Positions 35,193 through 45,700 of a stretch of DNA of 64,000 nucleotides are shown one piece after another. A program made the translations under genes and the position numbers. Source of the DNA: JAAZZY01 sp964612505 (GTDB lineage Bacteria; Chlamydiota; Chlamydiia; Chlamydiales; JAAZZY01); the NCBI GenBank assembly GCA_964612505.1, contig CAZTEX010000002.1, forward strand, positions 1 through 64,000. Direction: 5' to 3'. How positions within the stretch are numbered: position 1 is the first letter of the stretch; every line of letters starts with the position of its first letter. The notes below the pieces were generated by a model. It made no database searches and had not been told where the DNA came from. It saw only the letters and a program-made list of their open reading frames with translations.

Positions 35193-36335
35193 ATGCCTGA
35201 AATAGCCTCTTCCATCCCCCCCTTGCAGTGGGGGGATTTATCCAGTTTTGAAAAATGTCCAGCTGCACAAAATTTCTTTCAGCTAACTTTAAATATCACG
35301 AGCACATCCGGCAATCAATTATTGGATGAATTGCAACATGCAGTCGCAGCTCGATCCACCCCCTATAAAGATAAATTTCGACAAGCCTTGTATTATTTAG
35401 CTGAAAGGTGTTTTCGTATTGGCGATTTAGCTAAAACTAACCTAAAATTTCAACATCTTTATCAGGATGTAGAAAACCCGCCTTCGATTGGCTCTAATAT
35501 CGTTAATTTTCTATCTTTTGGAATATATAAAGAATCTCATTTGCCCAATTGTAGTTTTAGTGTTCAAACTCCCCTTCACAGAGAAAGATATGTTGTCTGC
35601 CAACAATACTTTAATTATTTTGCAGAAAATACTGTTGCTGCCATTTTGTTTTCATGCCCCAATTCTGCAATCGATTACAACGACTTGCCTTTTCGAGTTA
35701 AAAACATTGGAACCTATCTAGTATATGCAGAAGATACCCACACACAAACATTAAGCTCTTCTATTAACTCATGGAAAATAAGAGATCTTTGGAAGCAGCA
35801 AATGTTAGAGAATTTTTGCAAAACAACGACCAACGAGTATTGGAAAAACTTCCATTGCAGTACCGATAGTAAGAATGATGAGCTCTCTCAAAATCAAAGT
35901 TTAACTTATTGGCACCAATCTATCTTTCCTCTCGCCATCGAAACAAAAGATGTTTACAACAGTCTTATCGAAACTCAGATTCATGAAGAAATGGAATCCA
36001 GGCAAAGGATTGCCAACACGTTTATAGCTAACGCTCAACAGCTTTTGCCTAATATAACGACTTATTTCCAAGAAGAAGCTCAAGCTTTAGCTCAAACACG
36101 TTTGAATAGTCAGCTAACAGAAAGAGTTTTTGCTATTAAAAATGAGCTGTCTGAACTTCAACGAATCTATGAAGGCGACAAGACTTTGGACAATTGGGAA
36201 AAATTACATACCCAAGCGAGTGAGGCAAATCTTTTTTTTATTGAGCAAAAGTTGATTCAAAAGCACCCAGACATCTACCTTTTTATTGATAGTTTATTGA
36301 CGATCTTCAAACCTGATGTTAAAGAAGAACTTTAA
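35193..36335 (+). CDS. Unknown protein, second of a related pair
   Basis: A 380-residue soluble protein, read 15 bases after its smaller neighbour and probably co-transcribed. Shared features with the neighbour: C-Q-Q-Y-F-N-Y-F-A-E-N, a following S-C-P, and I-R-D-L-W...NFC, then a W-H-Q-S-I-F helix. It carries an additional helical C-terminal extension of about 100 residues with coiled-coil character (TERVFAIKNELSELQRIYEG). No known family is recognised. Weak translation signal at the start. Host-interaction or structural roles are both possible. Confidence 0.7.
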   Translation: MPEIASSIPPLQWGDLSSFEKCPAAQNFFQLTLNITSTSGNQLLDELQHAVAARSTPYKDKFRQALYYLAERCFRIGDLAKTNLKFQHLYQDVENPPSIGSNIVNFLSFGIYKESHLPNCSFSVQTPLHRERYVVCQQYFNYFAENTVAAILFSCPNSAIDYNDLPFRVKNIGTYLVYAEDTHTQTLSSSINSWKIRDLWKQQMLENFCKTTTNEYWKNFHCSTDSKNDELSQNQSLTYWHQSIFPLAIETKDVYNSLIETQIHEEMESRQRIANTFIANAQQLLPNITTYFQEEAQALAQTRLNSQLTERVFAIKNELSELQRIYEGDKTLDNWEKLHTQASEANLFFIEQKLIQKHPDIYLFIDSLLTIFKPDVKEEL

Positions 36336-36395
36336 AACTATTAACATTGAAATAATCTCTTTAGTTTATTAATCTGAAACAAAAGATTAGATTAC

Positions 36396-36785
36396 ATGCA
36401 AAACAATCAGCAAGCTCAACTCGAATTTAAATGTAGGGAATGTAATAGTCCCGTCTTCTTTTCAGTTCTAGAAAATTCCAACCTCTCTAAAACAATTACC
36501 TGTGAAAAATGTGAAAAACAATATGTTTTAGGAACTCAAATAGTAGATCAACTTAAAAAATTTGAAGCTCTTTGTCATCAAATTCAAGAATCAAAAAGTA
36601 TCTTTGGACAAGCTGCCATTGCCATTGATGTCGGCCCTCATCAAGTAAAAATTCCCTTTCAGCTCCTTCTTACAAGACTTAGCTCGGTATTAGAACTTAG
36701 TATTGGCGGGGAAAAAACAACTATTGCTTTTCGTGTAGACACTCTCAACGGTTTAGCTTTAAGTAATCAAAAAAATTCTTCCTAG
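36396..36785 (+). CDS. Small zinc-ribbon protein
   Basis: A 129-residue protein with two CxxC pairs, C13-x-x-C16 and C36-x-x-C39, separated by 19 residues, as in a zinc ribbon. The C-terminal 80 residues form a compact helix/strand domain (helix at 50-68, then a hydrophobic VKIPFQLLLTRLSSVLELSIG stretch) without known motif. It lies 68 bases before tal on the same strand. Zinc binding is inferred from the cysteines; no DNA/RNA-binding evidence. Confidence 0.65.
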   Translation: MQNNQQAQLEFKCRECNSPVFFSVLENSNLSKTITCEKCEKQYVLGTQIVDQLKKFEALCHQIQESKSIFGQAAIAIDVGPHQVKIPFQLLLTRLSSVLELSIGGEKTTIAFRVDTLNGLALSNQKNSS

Positions 36786-36853
36786 GGTCTCGCTATTAAT
36801 TAGCTAGATGCTATAATAAGTGTAGTACTATCAGTTTAAATCTTAGAGGGCAT

Positions 36854-37828
36854 ATGACCAATAAATTAGAAAAATTGAAAAAAATGACCACTGTTGTTGC
36901 TGATACTGGTGATATTAATTCAATGAAACAGTATCACCCAACCGATGCAACTACAAATCCCTCTTTAATTTTTAAAGCCGCGACTGAACAGATGGAATAT
37001 CAAAGTTTGGTGGATGAAGCTATCTATTATGGGCAATCCAAAGCTCAAAATTTTGAAGCACAAAAGCACCATATCATCGATAAATTAATGGTTAATTTTG
37101 GATGTGAAATTCTGAAAATTGTTCCTAGACGTGTCTCTACAGAAGTGGACGCAAGGCTCTCCTTTGATATTCAAGGCAGCATTGATAAAGCTCATAAACT
37201 CATTTCAATGTATGAAAAAGCTGGCATTCCTAGAGAAAGGATACTCATCAAGCTAGCATCGACGTGGGAAGGGATCAAAGCAGCTGAACAACTTGAAAAA
37301 GAAAAGATCCATTGCAATATGACCCTCCTATTTAGCATGCCACAAGCTGTAGCTGCTGCTCATGTCAATGCTACCTTGATTTCACCTTTTGTGGGTCGCA
37401 TTCTAGATTGGTATAAAAAAGAGGAAAATAAAACAAGCTATCCCCCTGCGCAAGATCCCGGAGTTGTTTCTGTCACAGAAATTTTTAATTATTATAAAAA
37501 ATTTGGTCATAAAACAGAAATAATGGGAGCGAGCTTCAGAAACGTAGAAGAAATCATCGAATTAGCAGGTTGTGATTTATTAACAATCGCTCCACAGTAT
37601 TTAGAAGAACTACAGAAATCCGAAGGTGATTTAGCTCAAAAACTTCATGCCGAAAAAGCAAAAAACCTCGATCTTAAAAAACTCTCCTATGATGAGAAAG
37701 CATTTAGATTCGCGATCAATGACAATCCAATGGCTACAGAAAAATTAGCAGAAGGGATTCGTAAATTCAGTTCTGACTTGATTAAACTTGAAAAATTTAT
37801 TCACGATAAAATTCAAAAGCGTTCATGA
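36854..37828 (+). CDS. tal: Transaldolase
   Basis: Pentose-phosphate enzyme moving a dihydroxyacetone unit between sugar phosphates. It is 324 residues, the classical TalB-type length. The Schiff-base lysine is K133 in R-I-L-I-K-L-A-S-T-W-E-G, and the N-terminal DATTNPSL motif (31-38) is intact. GAGGG five to six bases upstream marks the ATG. tal lies next to rpoC in Chlamydia too, here convergent with pdxH between. The stop overlaps the pdxH start by four bases (ATGA). Confidence 0.96.
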   Translation: MTNKLEKLKKMTTVVADTGDINSMKQYHPTDATTNPSLIFKAATEQMEYQSLVDEAIYYGQSKAQNFEAQKHHIIDKLMVNFGCEILKIVPRRVSTEVDARLSFDIQGSIDKAHKLISMYEKAGIPRERILIKLASTWEGIKAAEQLEKEKIHCNMTLLFSMPQAVAAAHVNATLISPFVGRILDWYKKEENKTSYPPAQDPGVVSVTEIFNYYKKFGHKTEIMGASFRNVEEIIELAGCDLLTIAPQYLEELQKSEGDLAQKLHAEKAKNLDLKKLSYDEKAFRFAINDNPMATEKLAEGIRKFSSDLIKLEKFIHDKIQKRS

Positions 37829-38469
37829 TTGATTTCTCTGAATTTCGAAGAGCTTTCAGTAAAGGAGATGTTCCTTTAAAGTCAGAAAATTTCCCAGAAG
37901 ATCCATTTTTACTTTGTAAAAGCTGGCTTCAAGATGTTAAAAGTAAACAGCTTTTAGATGGCAATGCCATGGTTCTGTCTACCGCCTCAAAGAGCGGCAT
38001 TGTCAGCGCACGCACAGTGCTACTCAAATATTTTGACTCGAGAGGCTTTATTTTTTTTACCAATTATCAGAGCCAAAAAGGGAAAGACCTTAAAGAAAAT
38101 GCCCATGCAGCCCTCACCTTCTACTGGCCTAGCTTAAATAGACAGTTGATCGCACAAGGAGAAGTTACCAAACTCCCTCTTGAAGAGTCTAAAGCATATT
38201 TTAATAGCAGACCTCGCTCAAACCAGCTTTTCACTTTAGCTTCTAATCAAGATCAAATTATTGGTTCTATTGATGAAGTAAAGCAAAAGGCTCGAGAGCT
38301 AGATCTAGAATATCAAGATCAAAAGCTCCCCTATCCCGACCATTGGGGTGGCCTTATCCTGAGACCTGAAGCTATTGAGTTTTGGCAAGGTGGAGAGGGT
38401 CGCCTCAATATCCGCTTTAAATACAAGCTCCTCAATGGAAATTGGAATTTTAACCAACTTTCTCCCTAA
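37825..38469 (+). CDS. pdxH: Pyridoxamine 5'-phosphate oxidase
   Basis: FMN-dependent enzyme making pyridoxal 5'-phosphate, the cofactor of aminotransferases. It is 214 residues, normal length. Visible marks: S-A-R-T-V-L-L-K, F-T-N-Y-x-S-x-K-G-K-D-L, and the C-terminal W-G-G-L-I-L-R-P-E-x-I-E-F-W-Q-G with R-L-N-I-R-F. Translation is coupled to tal (ATGA overlap). A strong bidirectional terminator follows, shared with rpoC. Confidence 0.93.
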   Translation: MIDFSEFRRAFSKGDVPLKSENFPEDPFLLCKSWLQDVKSKQLLDGNAMVLSTASKSGIVSARTVLLKYFDSRGFIFFTNYQSQKGKDLKENAHAALTFYWPSLNRQLIAQGEVTKLPLEESKAYFNSRPRSNQLFTLASNQDQIIGSIDEVKQKARELDLEYQDQKLPYPDHWGGLILRPEAIEFWQGGEGRLNIRFKYKLLNGNWNFNQLSP

Positions 38470-38510
38470 ATAAAATAAGTCTTTTTTCTAGCAATTAAAA
38501 AAGGACAAAA

Positions 38511-38540
38511 AAAAGCCTTTGCTTAACAGCAAAGGCTTTT
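38511..38540. terminator. Bidirectional intrinsic terminator, pdxH/rpoC
   Basis: Perfect 13-bp inverted repeat (38511-38523 and 38528-38540) around a TAAC loop, with A-tracts on the left and T-run on the right arm, placed between the convergent ends of pdxH and rpoC. It would work for both strands. Confidence 0.88.
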
Positions 38541-38563
38541 CAGAATGATCTTTTTATTGATAA

Positions 38564-41500
38564 CTAGCTGACAAAGTCAAACACAAGTTCTTCAGAATAT
38601 TCCATGCTTACAAACTCTTTAACACGCTTATGGCTGTTAAAGCCTGTTCCACCTGGAATAATATGACCAATAATAATGTTCTCTTTAAAGCCCATTAAAT
38701 AGTCTGTTTTAGCCTCACAAGCAGCTTCAGCAAGAATACGTGTTGTATCCTGGAATGATGCAGCAGAGAGGAACGAATCTGTTCCAAGTGATGCTTTGGT
38801 AATTCCAAGTAGAATTGGGAAAGCTTGAGCAGGTTTTCCACCTTCTTCAACTACTTTATCGTTTTCTATATGGAATTCTTTCTTATTAATGTCTTCTCCA
38901 TAAAGGAACGTTGTATCACCTGGATCACTAATTCGAACTTTTCTAAGCATTTGTCGAACAATAATCTCAACGTGCTTGTCGTTAATATCTACCCCCTGTA
39001 GGCGGTAAACTTCTTGGACTTGGTTCACAATGTATCTTTGTAGTTCACGTACACCACAAATCTCTAAGATTTCGTGCGGAACAACTAATCCATCTGTTAA
39101 CTGTTGACCTTTAACAACAAAGTCACCTTTTTGCACGATTAAGTGTTTTGTTAATGGAATAAAGTGTTCTTCTTCCATTTTTGTCACTTCATCACGTACT
39201 ACAACAATTCTCTTATTTTTTTGGACACCTTTAAAGTCGATAACTCCATCAATTTTGGCAATTTCAGCAGCATCTTTAGGTCTTCTGGCTTCAAAGAGTT
39301 CAGCAACCCTTGGAAGACCACCGGTAATATCCTTTGTCTTAATGGCACCACGTGGAATACGTGCAAGGATCGAACCAGCTTCAGCCAATTCTCCCTCATC
39401 CACAGAAATAACAGCCGCTGCAGGTAGAGAATAACTACCTACTAGGTCTGTAAACTCTCTATCGCTATAAATAGCTATTTCTGGGTGTAATTCCCCTCGG
39501 TGTTGTTTAACGACAAGTTCAATTTGACCTGTTTTCTTGTTAACATCTTTCTCTGTAGATAAACCTTCCACTAAGTCTTCATACTTCACATACCCTGGGC
39601 GGTCGCAAATAATTGGAACGTTGTGTTGTTCCCATTCAACAATTTTCTGACCTTTTTTTACAGGAGTACCATCGGCAACAAGAATCTTAGAACCAAGTTC
39701 AATGGTAAATGTTTGCTGAGGTTCAATGGATTTTGTTTTTAAAAGCTCTTTGTATTCTTCTAATGAACGGTTTTCATCTTTTACAACATGGATGGCTCCG
39801 TTTTTATTCAATACAAGGATATCGTCCTGCGTATTTTTAACAGTTCGGATATCTTGATAAATTACAATACCATCTTTTCCAACAATAAGCTCTGGAGACG
39901 AACTAGCTGATGCGATACCACCAAGGTGGAACGTTCTCATCGTTAACTGCGTTCCAGGTTCACCAATTGACTGAGCTGCAATAATACCCACAGCTTCCCC
40001 TTCACCAACAACTTTACCATTGGCTAGGTTAAGACCGTAACATTTAGAACAAACTCCCAACTTAGATTCACATGTTAGTGGAGAGCGAATTTTTACATTT
40101 TCAATCCCTGCATCCACAATAGCTTGTGCTTGAATAAACGATACTAAATCCCCTGCTTTTGCAAGTAATTTTGTCTTATCGCCTGGTTGGTAAAGATCAT
40201 CACAAACAACTCTTCCATAAAGACGATCTTGCAATGGAAGAAGCTCTTCTTGACCTTGCTTAATTGCAAGAACTTCAATTCCATTTAGAGTTTCACAATC
40301 ATACTCTGTAACGATAACTTCTTGAGCAACGTCTACGAGTCGACGCGTTAAATAACCAGAGTCAGCTGTTTTTAAAGCTGTATCTGATAGACCTTTACGC
40401 GCACCGTGAGATGAAATAGAATACTCTAAAACCGTTAAGCCTTCTCGGAAGTTTGAAGTAATTGGAGATTCAATAATCTCACCAGAAGGTTTAGCCATTA
40501 GTCCACGTAATGCACCAAGCTGCTTAACCTGAGATTTGTTTCCTCTAGCACCAGAGTCTAGCATCATATACAGAGGGTTTAACTGGCAGTTATTAACTTT
40601 TTGAATACGTCCAAAAAGCTCATCTGAAATTTTGTCTGTTACTTCAGTCCAAGTAGTAATCACTTTAGACTTACGTTCCCCATCAGTAATAATACCATCT
40701 TCATATTGTTTTTTAACAGTTTCGACTCTTTTATGTCCCGCTGCCAAAATTCTAGGTTTGCTTTCAGGAATTGGAATATCACAGACGCCCATCGAAATGG
40801 CCGACTTCGTCGCTTCTTTAAATCCTAAGTTTTTAAGATCGTCTAAAAAGCGAACTGTTTTTTCAAGGCCCGCTTTTTTATAGCAGTCCAAAATCAAACG
40901 TTCCATTCTCTTTGATGGTAAACTATAGTTTTGGAAACCTAGCTCATCTGGAACAATTCTATTAAAAAGAACACGTCCCGGCGTAGTTTCAATGATTCCT
41001 GATTTTAGGCGCAGCTTAATTCTCTCATGAATATGCAAACCTCTTCCCGTATTAGATACACGTGAAGCATGCCTTACTTCTTCATTAGGTAAACTAAAAT
41101 TGCCACCCGCATCTAAAGCCAGTATGACTTCATTCATATCAGAAAAAACTTTAACTTTTTTGCCAAAGACTTCTGGATCATAAAGAGGGTCTAACATGAT
41201 ATAGTAAAGACCTAAGGTCATATCTTGACCAGGAATCGCAACTGGTTTTCCTGATGATGGCAAGAAGATATTGTCAGGAGACATCATGAGTACTTTAGCT
41301 TCGATTTGTGCCTCAATTGATAGAGGAACGTGCACAGCCATCATATCCCCGTCAAAGTCCGCGTTAAACGCTTTAGTGACGAGCGGATGAATACGAATCG
41401 CTTTACCTTCAATTAAAATAGGCTCAAACGCTTGAATACCTAAACGGTGAAGTGTCGGTGCGCGGTTTAGAAGCACTGGGTGACCTTTAATAATATCTTC

Positions 41501-42724
41501 CAGTACATCCCAAACAACAGGATCTTGTCTTTGAATCATTTTCTTTGCAGAACGAATGGTGTATACGTGACCTAGATCTTTCAGTCGTTTTACGATAAAA
41601 GGCTCAAAAAGCTCTAATGCCATTTGCTTTGGAAGACCACATTGATTGAATTTCAACTCAGGCCCTACCATAATAACAGAACGTCCAGAGTAGTCAACAC
41701 GCTTACCAAGCAAGTTCTGTCTAAATCTTCCCGTTTTACCTTTTAACATTTCAGATAAAGATTTTAAGGGTCTGTTACCTGCTCCCATAACAGGATGTCC
41801 ATGACGACCATTATCAAAAAGAGCATCGACAGCTTCTTGAAGCATACGCTTTTCGTTTCTAATAATGACATCAGGTGTTTTAAGCTTTAAAATTGATTTT
41901 AAACGATTATTTCTATTGATCACTCGGCGATAAAGATCATTTAAATCTGAAGTTGCAAAACGACCACCATCTAATGGAACAAGAGGTCTTAAATCAGGAG
42001 GAATAACTGGAACGCAAGAAAGAACCATCCAGCCTGGATTATTATTTGAAGTTAAAAAGCTTTCAACAATTTTCAATCTCTTTGCAATCTTCATACGAGC
42101 TTGCATCGACTTAGTTTTTCTTAGCTTTCCCTTAAGATCTAAAAGAACTGCTTTCAAATCTTCTGTCTGCAGAAGTTCACGAATAGCATCTCCACCCATT
42201 TTGGCTTGGAAAGACCCCGGTCCCCATCTTTCAACAGCTTCACGATATTCAATATCATTTAAAAGTTGCTTTCTTTCAAGTTCAGTCTCACCTGGATCTA
42301 CAACAACATATTCTTCATAATAAATAATCTTCTCAAGTTCACTTCCTGAAAGTCCTAAAACGTTTCCAATACGAGAAGGCATTGTTTTGAAAAACCAAAT
42401 ATGGACAACAGGTACTGCAAGATCAATATGAGCCATGCGCTCACGTCGAACTTTTGAAAGAGTTACCTCAACGCCACAACGATCGCAAACAATCCCTTTG
42501 TGCTTGATTTTTTTATACTTGCCACAAGCGCATTCCCAATCCTTAGTAGGACCAAAAATCTTTTCACAAAACAAGCCACCTTTTTCGGGCTTAAATGTTC
42601 TATAATTGATCGTCTCGGGTTTTTTTATTTCACCACGGGACCATGAATTACGAATAGTATCATCCGATGCTATTCCGATAGTTATCTTATCAAATCCAGT
42701 TTCCTGGAGATTATTTTCGTGCAT
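38564..42724 (-). CDS. rpoC: RNA polymerase beta-prime subunit
   Basis: Catalytic subunit of RNA polymerase, about 1386 residues, full length. The N-terminal zinc site CACGKYK...CDRCG and the Mg2+-binding N454-A-D-F-D-G-D460 are intact, as is the bridge-helix/trigger-loop region with G-x-x-A-x-x-S-I-G-E-P-G-T-Q-L-T-M-R-T-F-H. The start is set at ATG 42724, because AGGAG lies six bases before it; the overlapping ATG six bases upstream abuts AGGAG directly. It follows rpoB by 33 bases, and the terminator at 38511-38540 ends the transcript. Confidence 0.98.
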   Translation of the reverse strand: MHENNLQETGFDKITIGIASDDTIRNSWSRGEIKKPETINYRTFKPEKGGLFCEKIFGPTKDWECACGKYKKIKHKGIVCDRCGVEVTLSKVRRERMAHIDLAVPVVHIWFFKTMPSRIGNVLGLSGSELEKIIYYEEYVVVDPGETELERKQLLNDIEYREAVERWGPGSFQAKMGGDAIRELLQTEDLKAVLLDLKGKLRKTKSMQARMKIAKRLKIVESFLTSNNNPGWMVLSCVPVIPPDLRPLVPLDGGRFATSDLNDLYRRVINRNNRLKSILKLKTPDVIIRNEKRMLQEAVDALFDNGRHGHPVMGAGNRPLKSLSEMLKGKTGRFRQNLLGKRVDYSGRSVIMVGPELKFNQCGLPKQMALELFEPFIVKRLKDLGHVYTIRSAKKMIQRQDPVVWDVLEDIIKGHPVLLNRAPTLHRLGIQAFEPILIEGKAIRIHPLVTKAFNADFDGDMMAVHVPLSIEAQIEAKVLMMSPDNIFLPSSGKPVAIPGQDMTLGLYYIMLDPLYDPEVFGKKVKVFSDMNEVILALDAGGNFSLPNEEVRHASRVSNTGRGLHIHERIKLRLKSGIIETTPGRVLFNRIVPDELGFQNYSLPSKRMERLILDCYKKAGLEKTVRFLDDLKNLGFKEATKSAISMGVCDIPIPESKPRILAAGHKRVETVKKQYEDGIITDGERKSKVITTWTEVTDKISDELFGRIQKVNNCQLNPLYMMLDSGARGNKSQVKQLGALRGLMAKPSGEIIESPITSNFREGLTVLEYSISSHGARKGLSDTALKTADSGYLTRRLVDVAQEVIVTEYDCETLNGIEVLAIKQGQEELLPLQDRLYGRVVCDDLYQPGDKTKLLAKAGDLVSFIQAQAIVDAGIENVKIRSPLTCESKLGVCSKCYGLNLANGKVVGEGEAVGIIAAQSIGEPGTQLTMRTFHLGGIASASSSPELIVGKDGIVIYQDIRTVKNTQDDILVLNKNGAIHVVKDENRSLEEYKELLKTKSIEPQQTFTIELGSKILVADGTPVKKGQKIVEWEQHNVPIICDRPGYVKYEDLVEGLSTEKDVNKKTGQIELVVKQHRGELHPEIAIYSDREFTDLVGSYSLPAAAVISVDEGELAEAGSILARIPRGAIKTKDITGGLPRVAELFEARRPKDAAEIAKIDGVIDFKGVQKNKRIVVVRDEVTKMEEEHFIPLTKHLIVQKGDFVVKGQQLTDGLVVPHEILEICGVRELQRYIVNQVQEVYRLQGVDINDKHVEIIVRQMLRKVRISDPGDTTFLYGEDINKKEFHIENDKVVEEGGKPAQAFPILLGITKASLGTDSFLSAASFQDTTRILAEAACEAKTDYLMGFKENIIIGHIIPGGTGFNSHKRVKEFVSMEYSEELVFDFVS

Positions 42725-42757
42725 TATCATCTCCTGAAAAGATAATTTATTTACTTT

Positions 42758-45700
42758 TTAATCTTCTAATGATTTCGCCTGAATATTCAGAGCTAAACCT
42801 TGAATTTCTTTTACAAGTACATTAAATGATTCTGGTGTACCCGCTTGTAATAGGTTTTCTCCTTTAACAATGGATTCATAAATCCTTGTACGTCCAGCGA
42901 CATCATCTGATTTTACTGTTAGCATTTCTTGTAGCAAGTGAGCTACTCCATAAGCTTCTAGAGCCCAAACTTCCATCTCTCCAAAACGCTGTCCTCCCAT
43001 CTGAGCTTTACCCCCGAGTGGTTGTTGAGTTACAAGCGAATAAGGTCCAATAGATCTAGCGTGAATCTTATCTGCAACAAGGTGCGCCAGCTTTAACATA
43101 TAAATGTAGCCAACAACAACCTTACCATCATAAAGTTCTCCAGTTCGACCATCAGATAACTTAAATTTACCTGTTTCTTCTAAGTTTTGCTCGCGCATCA
43201 TTTCCCAAATTTTCTTTTCAGGGAAACCTTCGAATACCGGAGACTTGATATAAATCCCCGCTTTCTTCGCAGCAAATCCTAATTGCGTTTCTAAAAGCTG
43301 ACCAATGTTCATACGTGAAGGTACCCCTAATGGATTGAGAATAATCTCAATAGGTTGACCATTATCTAAGTATGGCATATCTGCTTCTGGTACAATACAA
43401 GAGACTACACCCTTGTTACCATGACGTCCTGCCATCTTATCACCGACTTGAAGCTTACGCTTAGTAGCAATATAAACCTTAACTTGACGGATAACACCTG
43501 GATCCAGTTCTGTATCCCCTTTTCGGGTATATTCAAGATCGCTTTTCTTCTGCATTTCGACTTTTTCTAAATTGACTTCGAAATCACGTAGAATGGCTCG
43601 AAGTAATCGATAAATTTCATTTTCTTGCATGATCAAGTTTTCTACACTTTCTTCTTCAAGAACGCTGAGTTTATCTTGAGTGATAATCTCTTGATCATTA
43701 ATGATAATTTCTGCCGTTTTGCGATGAACAATAGCACCTGGGGCTTTTTCATTTAATAATAAGGCACCAAGTCTATCTCTTCGTTCATCATATAGCTGAT
43801 CAAGCTTCATTTTATATTCTTTATGAATATCTTTAAGCCTGTTTGTTTCTTCAACAAGTTCATCATCTGTTTTAGAAAGTCTATCTCTTCGGCTAAAAAC
43901 TTTAACGTCCATGACAACACCTTCAGTTCCTGGAGGAACAATCAAGGATGCATCTTTCACGTCAGCGGCTTTTTCACCAAAAATAGCTCTGAGTAATCTT
44001 TCTTCAGGAGCAAGCTCTGTTTCAGTTTTCGGAGTAATCTTACCAACTAAAATGTCACCGGGTTTTACTTCTGCACCGATGCGGATAATTCCATCTTCTC
44101 CTAAATTAGCTAAAGCTTCTTCAGAAACGTTAGGAATATCTCTAGTAATTTCTTCCTTACCAAGCTTCGTATCGCGCGCTGTTACTTCAAACTCTTCTAG
44201 ATAAAGAGAGGTATAATAATCTTCTTTAACTAGTTTTTCTGAAATAATAATGGCGTCTTCGTAGTTGTATCCACACCATGGCATGAACGCAACAAGAACG
44301 TTTTTACCTAAGGCAATTTCACCTCGATCTGTCGCAGCACCATCTGCAATAATATCCCCAGCTTTAATCACATCACCAACGCTACAGATCGGAGTTTGAT
44401 TAATTGCTGTACCGTTATTGGAGCGTAGGAATTTTTTCAAATAGTAGGTCTTAATATCTATTGGATTTCTTTTTGGAGCGATGACAATTTGATAACCATC
44501 CACTGTTTTCACAATACCATCTTCTTCTGCAACAACAACAGCTCTTGAATCTCTTGCTGCACGAATTTCTACACCCGTACCTACAATTGGAGCTTCTGTC
44601 TTAAGAAGAGGAACGGCTTGCCGTTGCATGTTGGTTCCCATCAATGCACGGTTGGCGTCATCGTGCTCTAAGAATGGAATCAAGCTTGTCACAATGGAAA
44701 CTAACTGCTTAGATGATACATCCATATGTGTGATTTTGCCAGATTCTACTTCGACAGGCTCTCCACGAAAGCGAGCGCCACAAAGCGGCTCTTTAAACAT
44801 TTTGTATTCATCAAGAGGTGTTGAAGCTTGTGCTATCACACATTTTTCCTCTTGATCTGCCGTCATATACTCAATTTCTTCCGTTACAACACCGTCTTTC
44901 ACAATTAAATAAGGTGTTTCAATAAATCCAAATTCATTGATTTTTGCATAGGCAGAAAGAGAAGTAATTAAACCGATGTTCGGTCCTTCTGGAGTTTCTG
45001 TAGGACAAATTCTTCCATAATGGCTTGGGTGAACGTCACGAACTTCAAAACCTGCTCTTTCTCTATTTAATCCACCTGGCCCGAGCGCTGATAATCTTCG
45101 TTTATGAGTTAATTCAGCAACAGGGTTCACTTGGTCCATAAATTGAGAAAGCTGTGATCTTCCAAAGAAATCCTTTAGAATACCAGCAAGTCCCTTAGCA
45201 GAAACAATTTTACCTGGCGTTAATGTGTCGGAAGAAAAATCAAAAAGATTCATTCTTTCGCGAATAATTTTTTCCATTTTCGCTAAACCAACTCGACATT
45301 GGTTTTGAATAAGTTCCCCAACAGAGCGAACCCTTCTATTTCCTAAATGGTCAATATCATCTACAAAAGTGGTTTCGTTGCCTGCTTTTAATTTAATAAG
45401 ATATTTCAAAGCTTCAACGATATCTTCTTTTGTCAGCGTGACATTTTCTAAAGTTTCGTCGTTAATAGGAAAGTTAAGTTTGGTATTAAGCTTATAACGT
45501 CCAACTCGACCTAAGTTATAACGTTTAGGATCGAAGAATAAGCGCATCATGAGTGAGCGAGCGTTCGATAATGTGGCTGGTTCACCGGGTCTAATTTTTC
45601 TGTAAAAATCTTTTAATGCAGACTCGTATGAATCCGTCGTATCTTTTGCTAGCATTTTGATAATGGGAGAATTTTCATCCGCATCTTCTGCAATTCTAAC

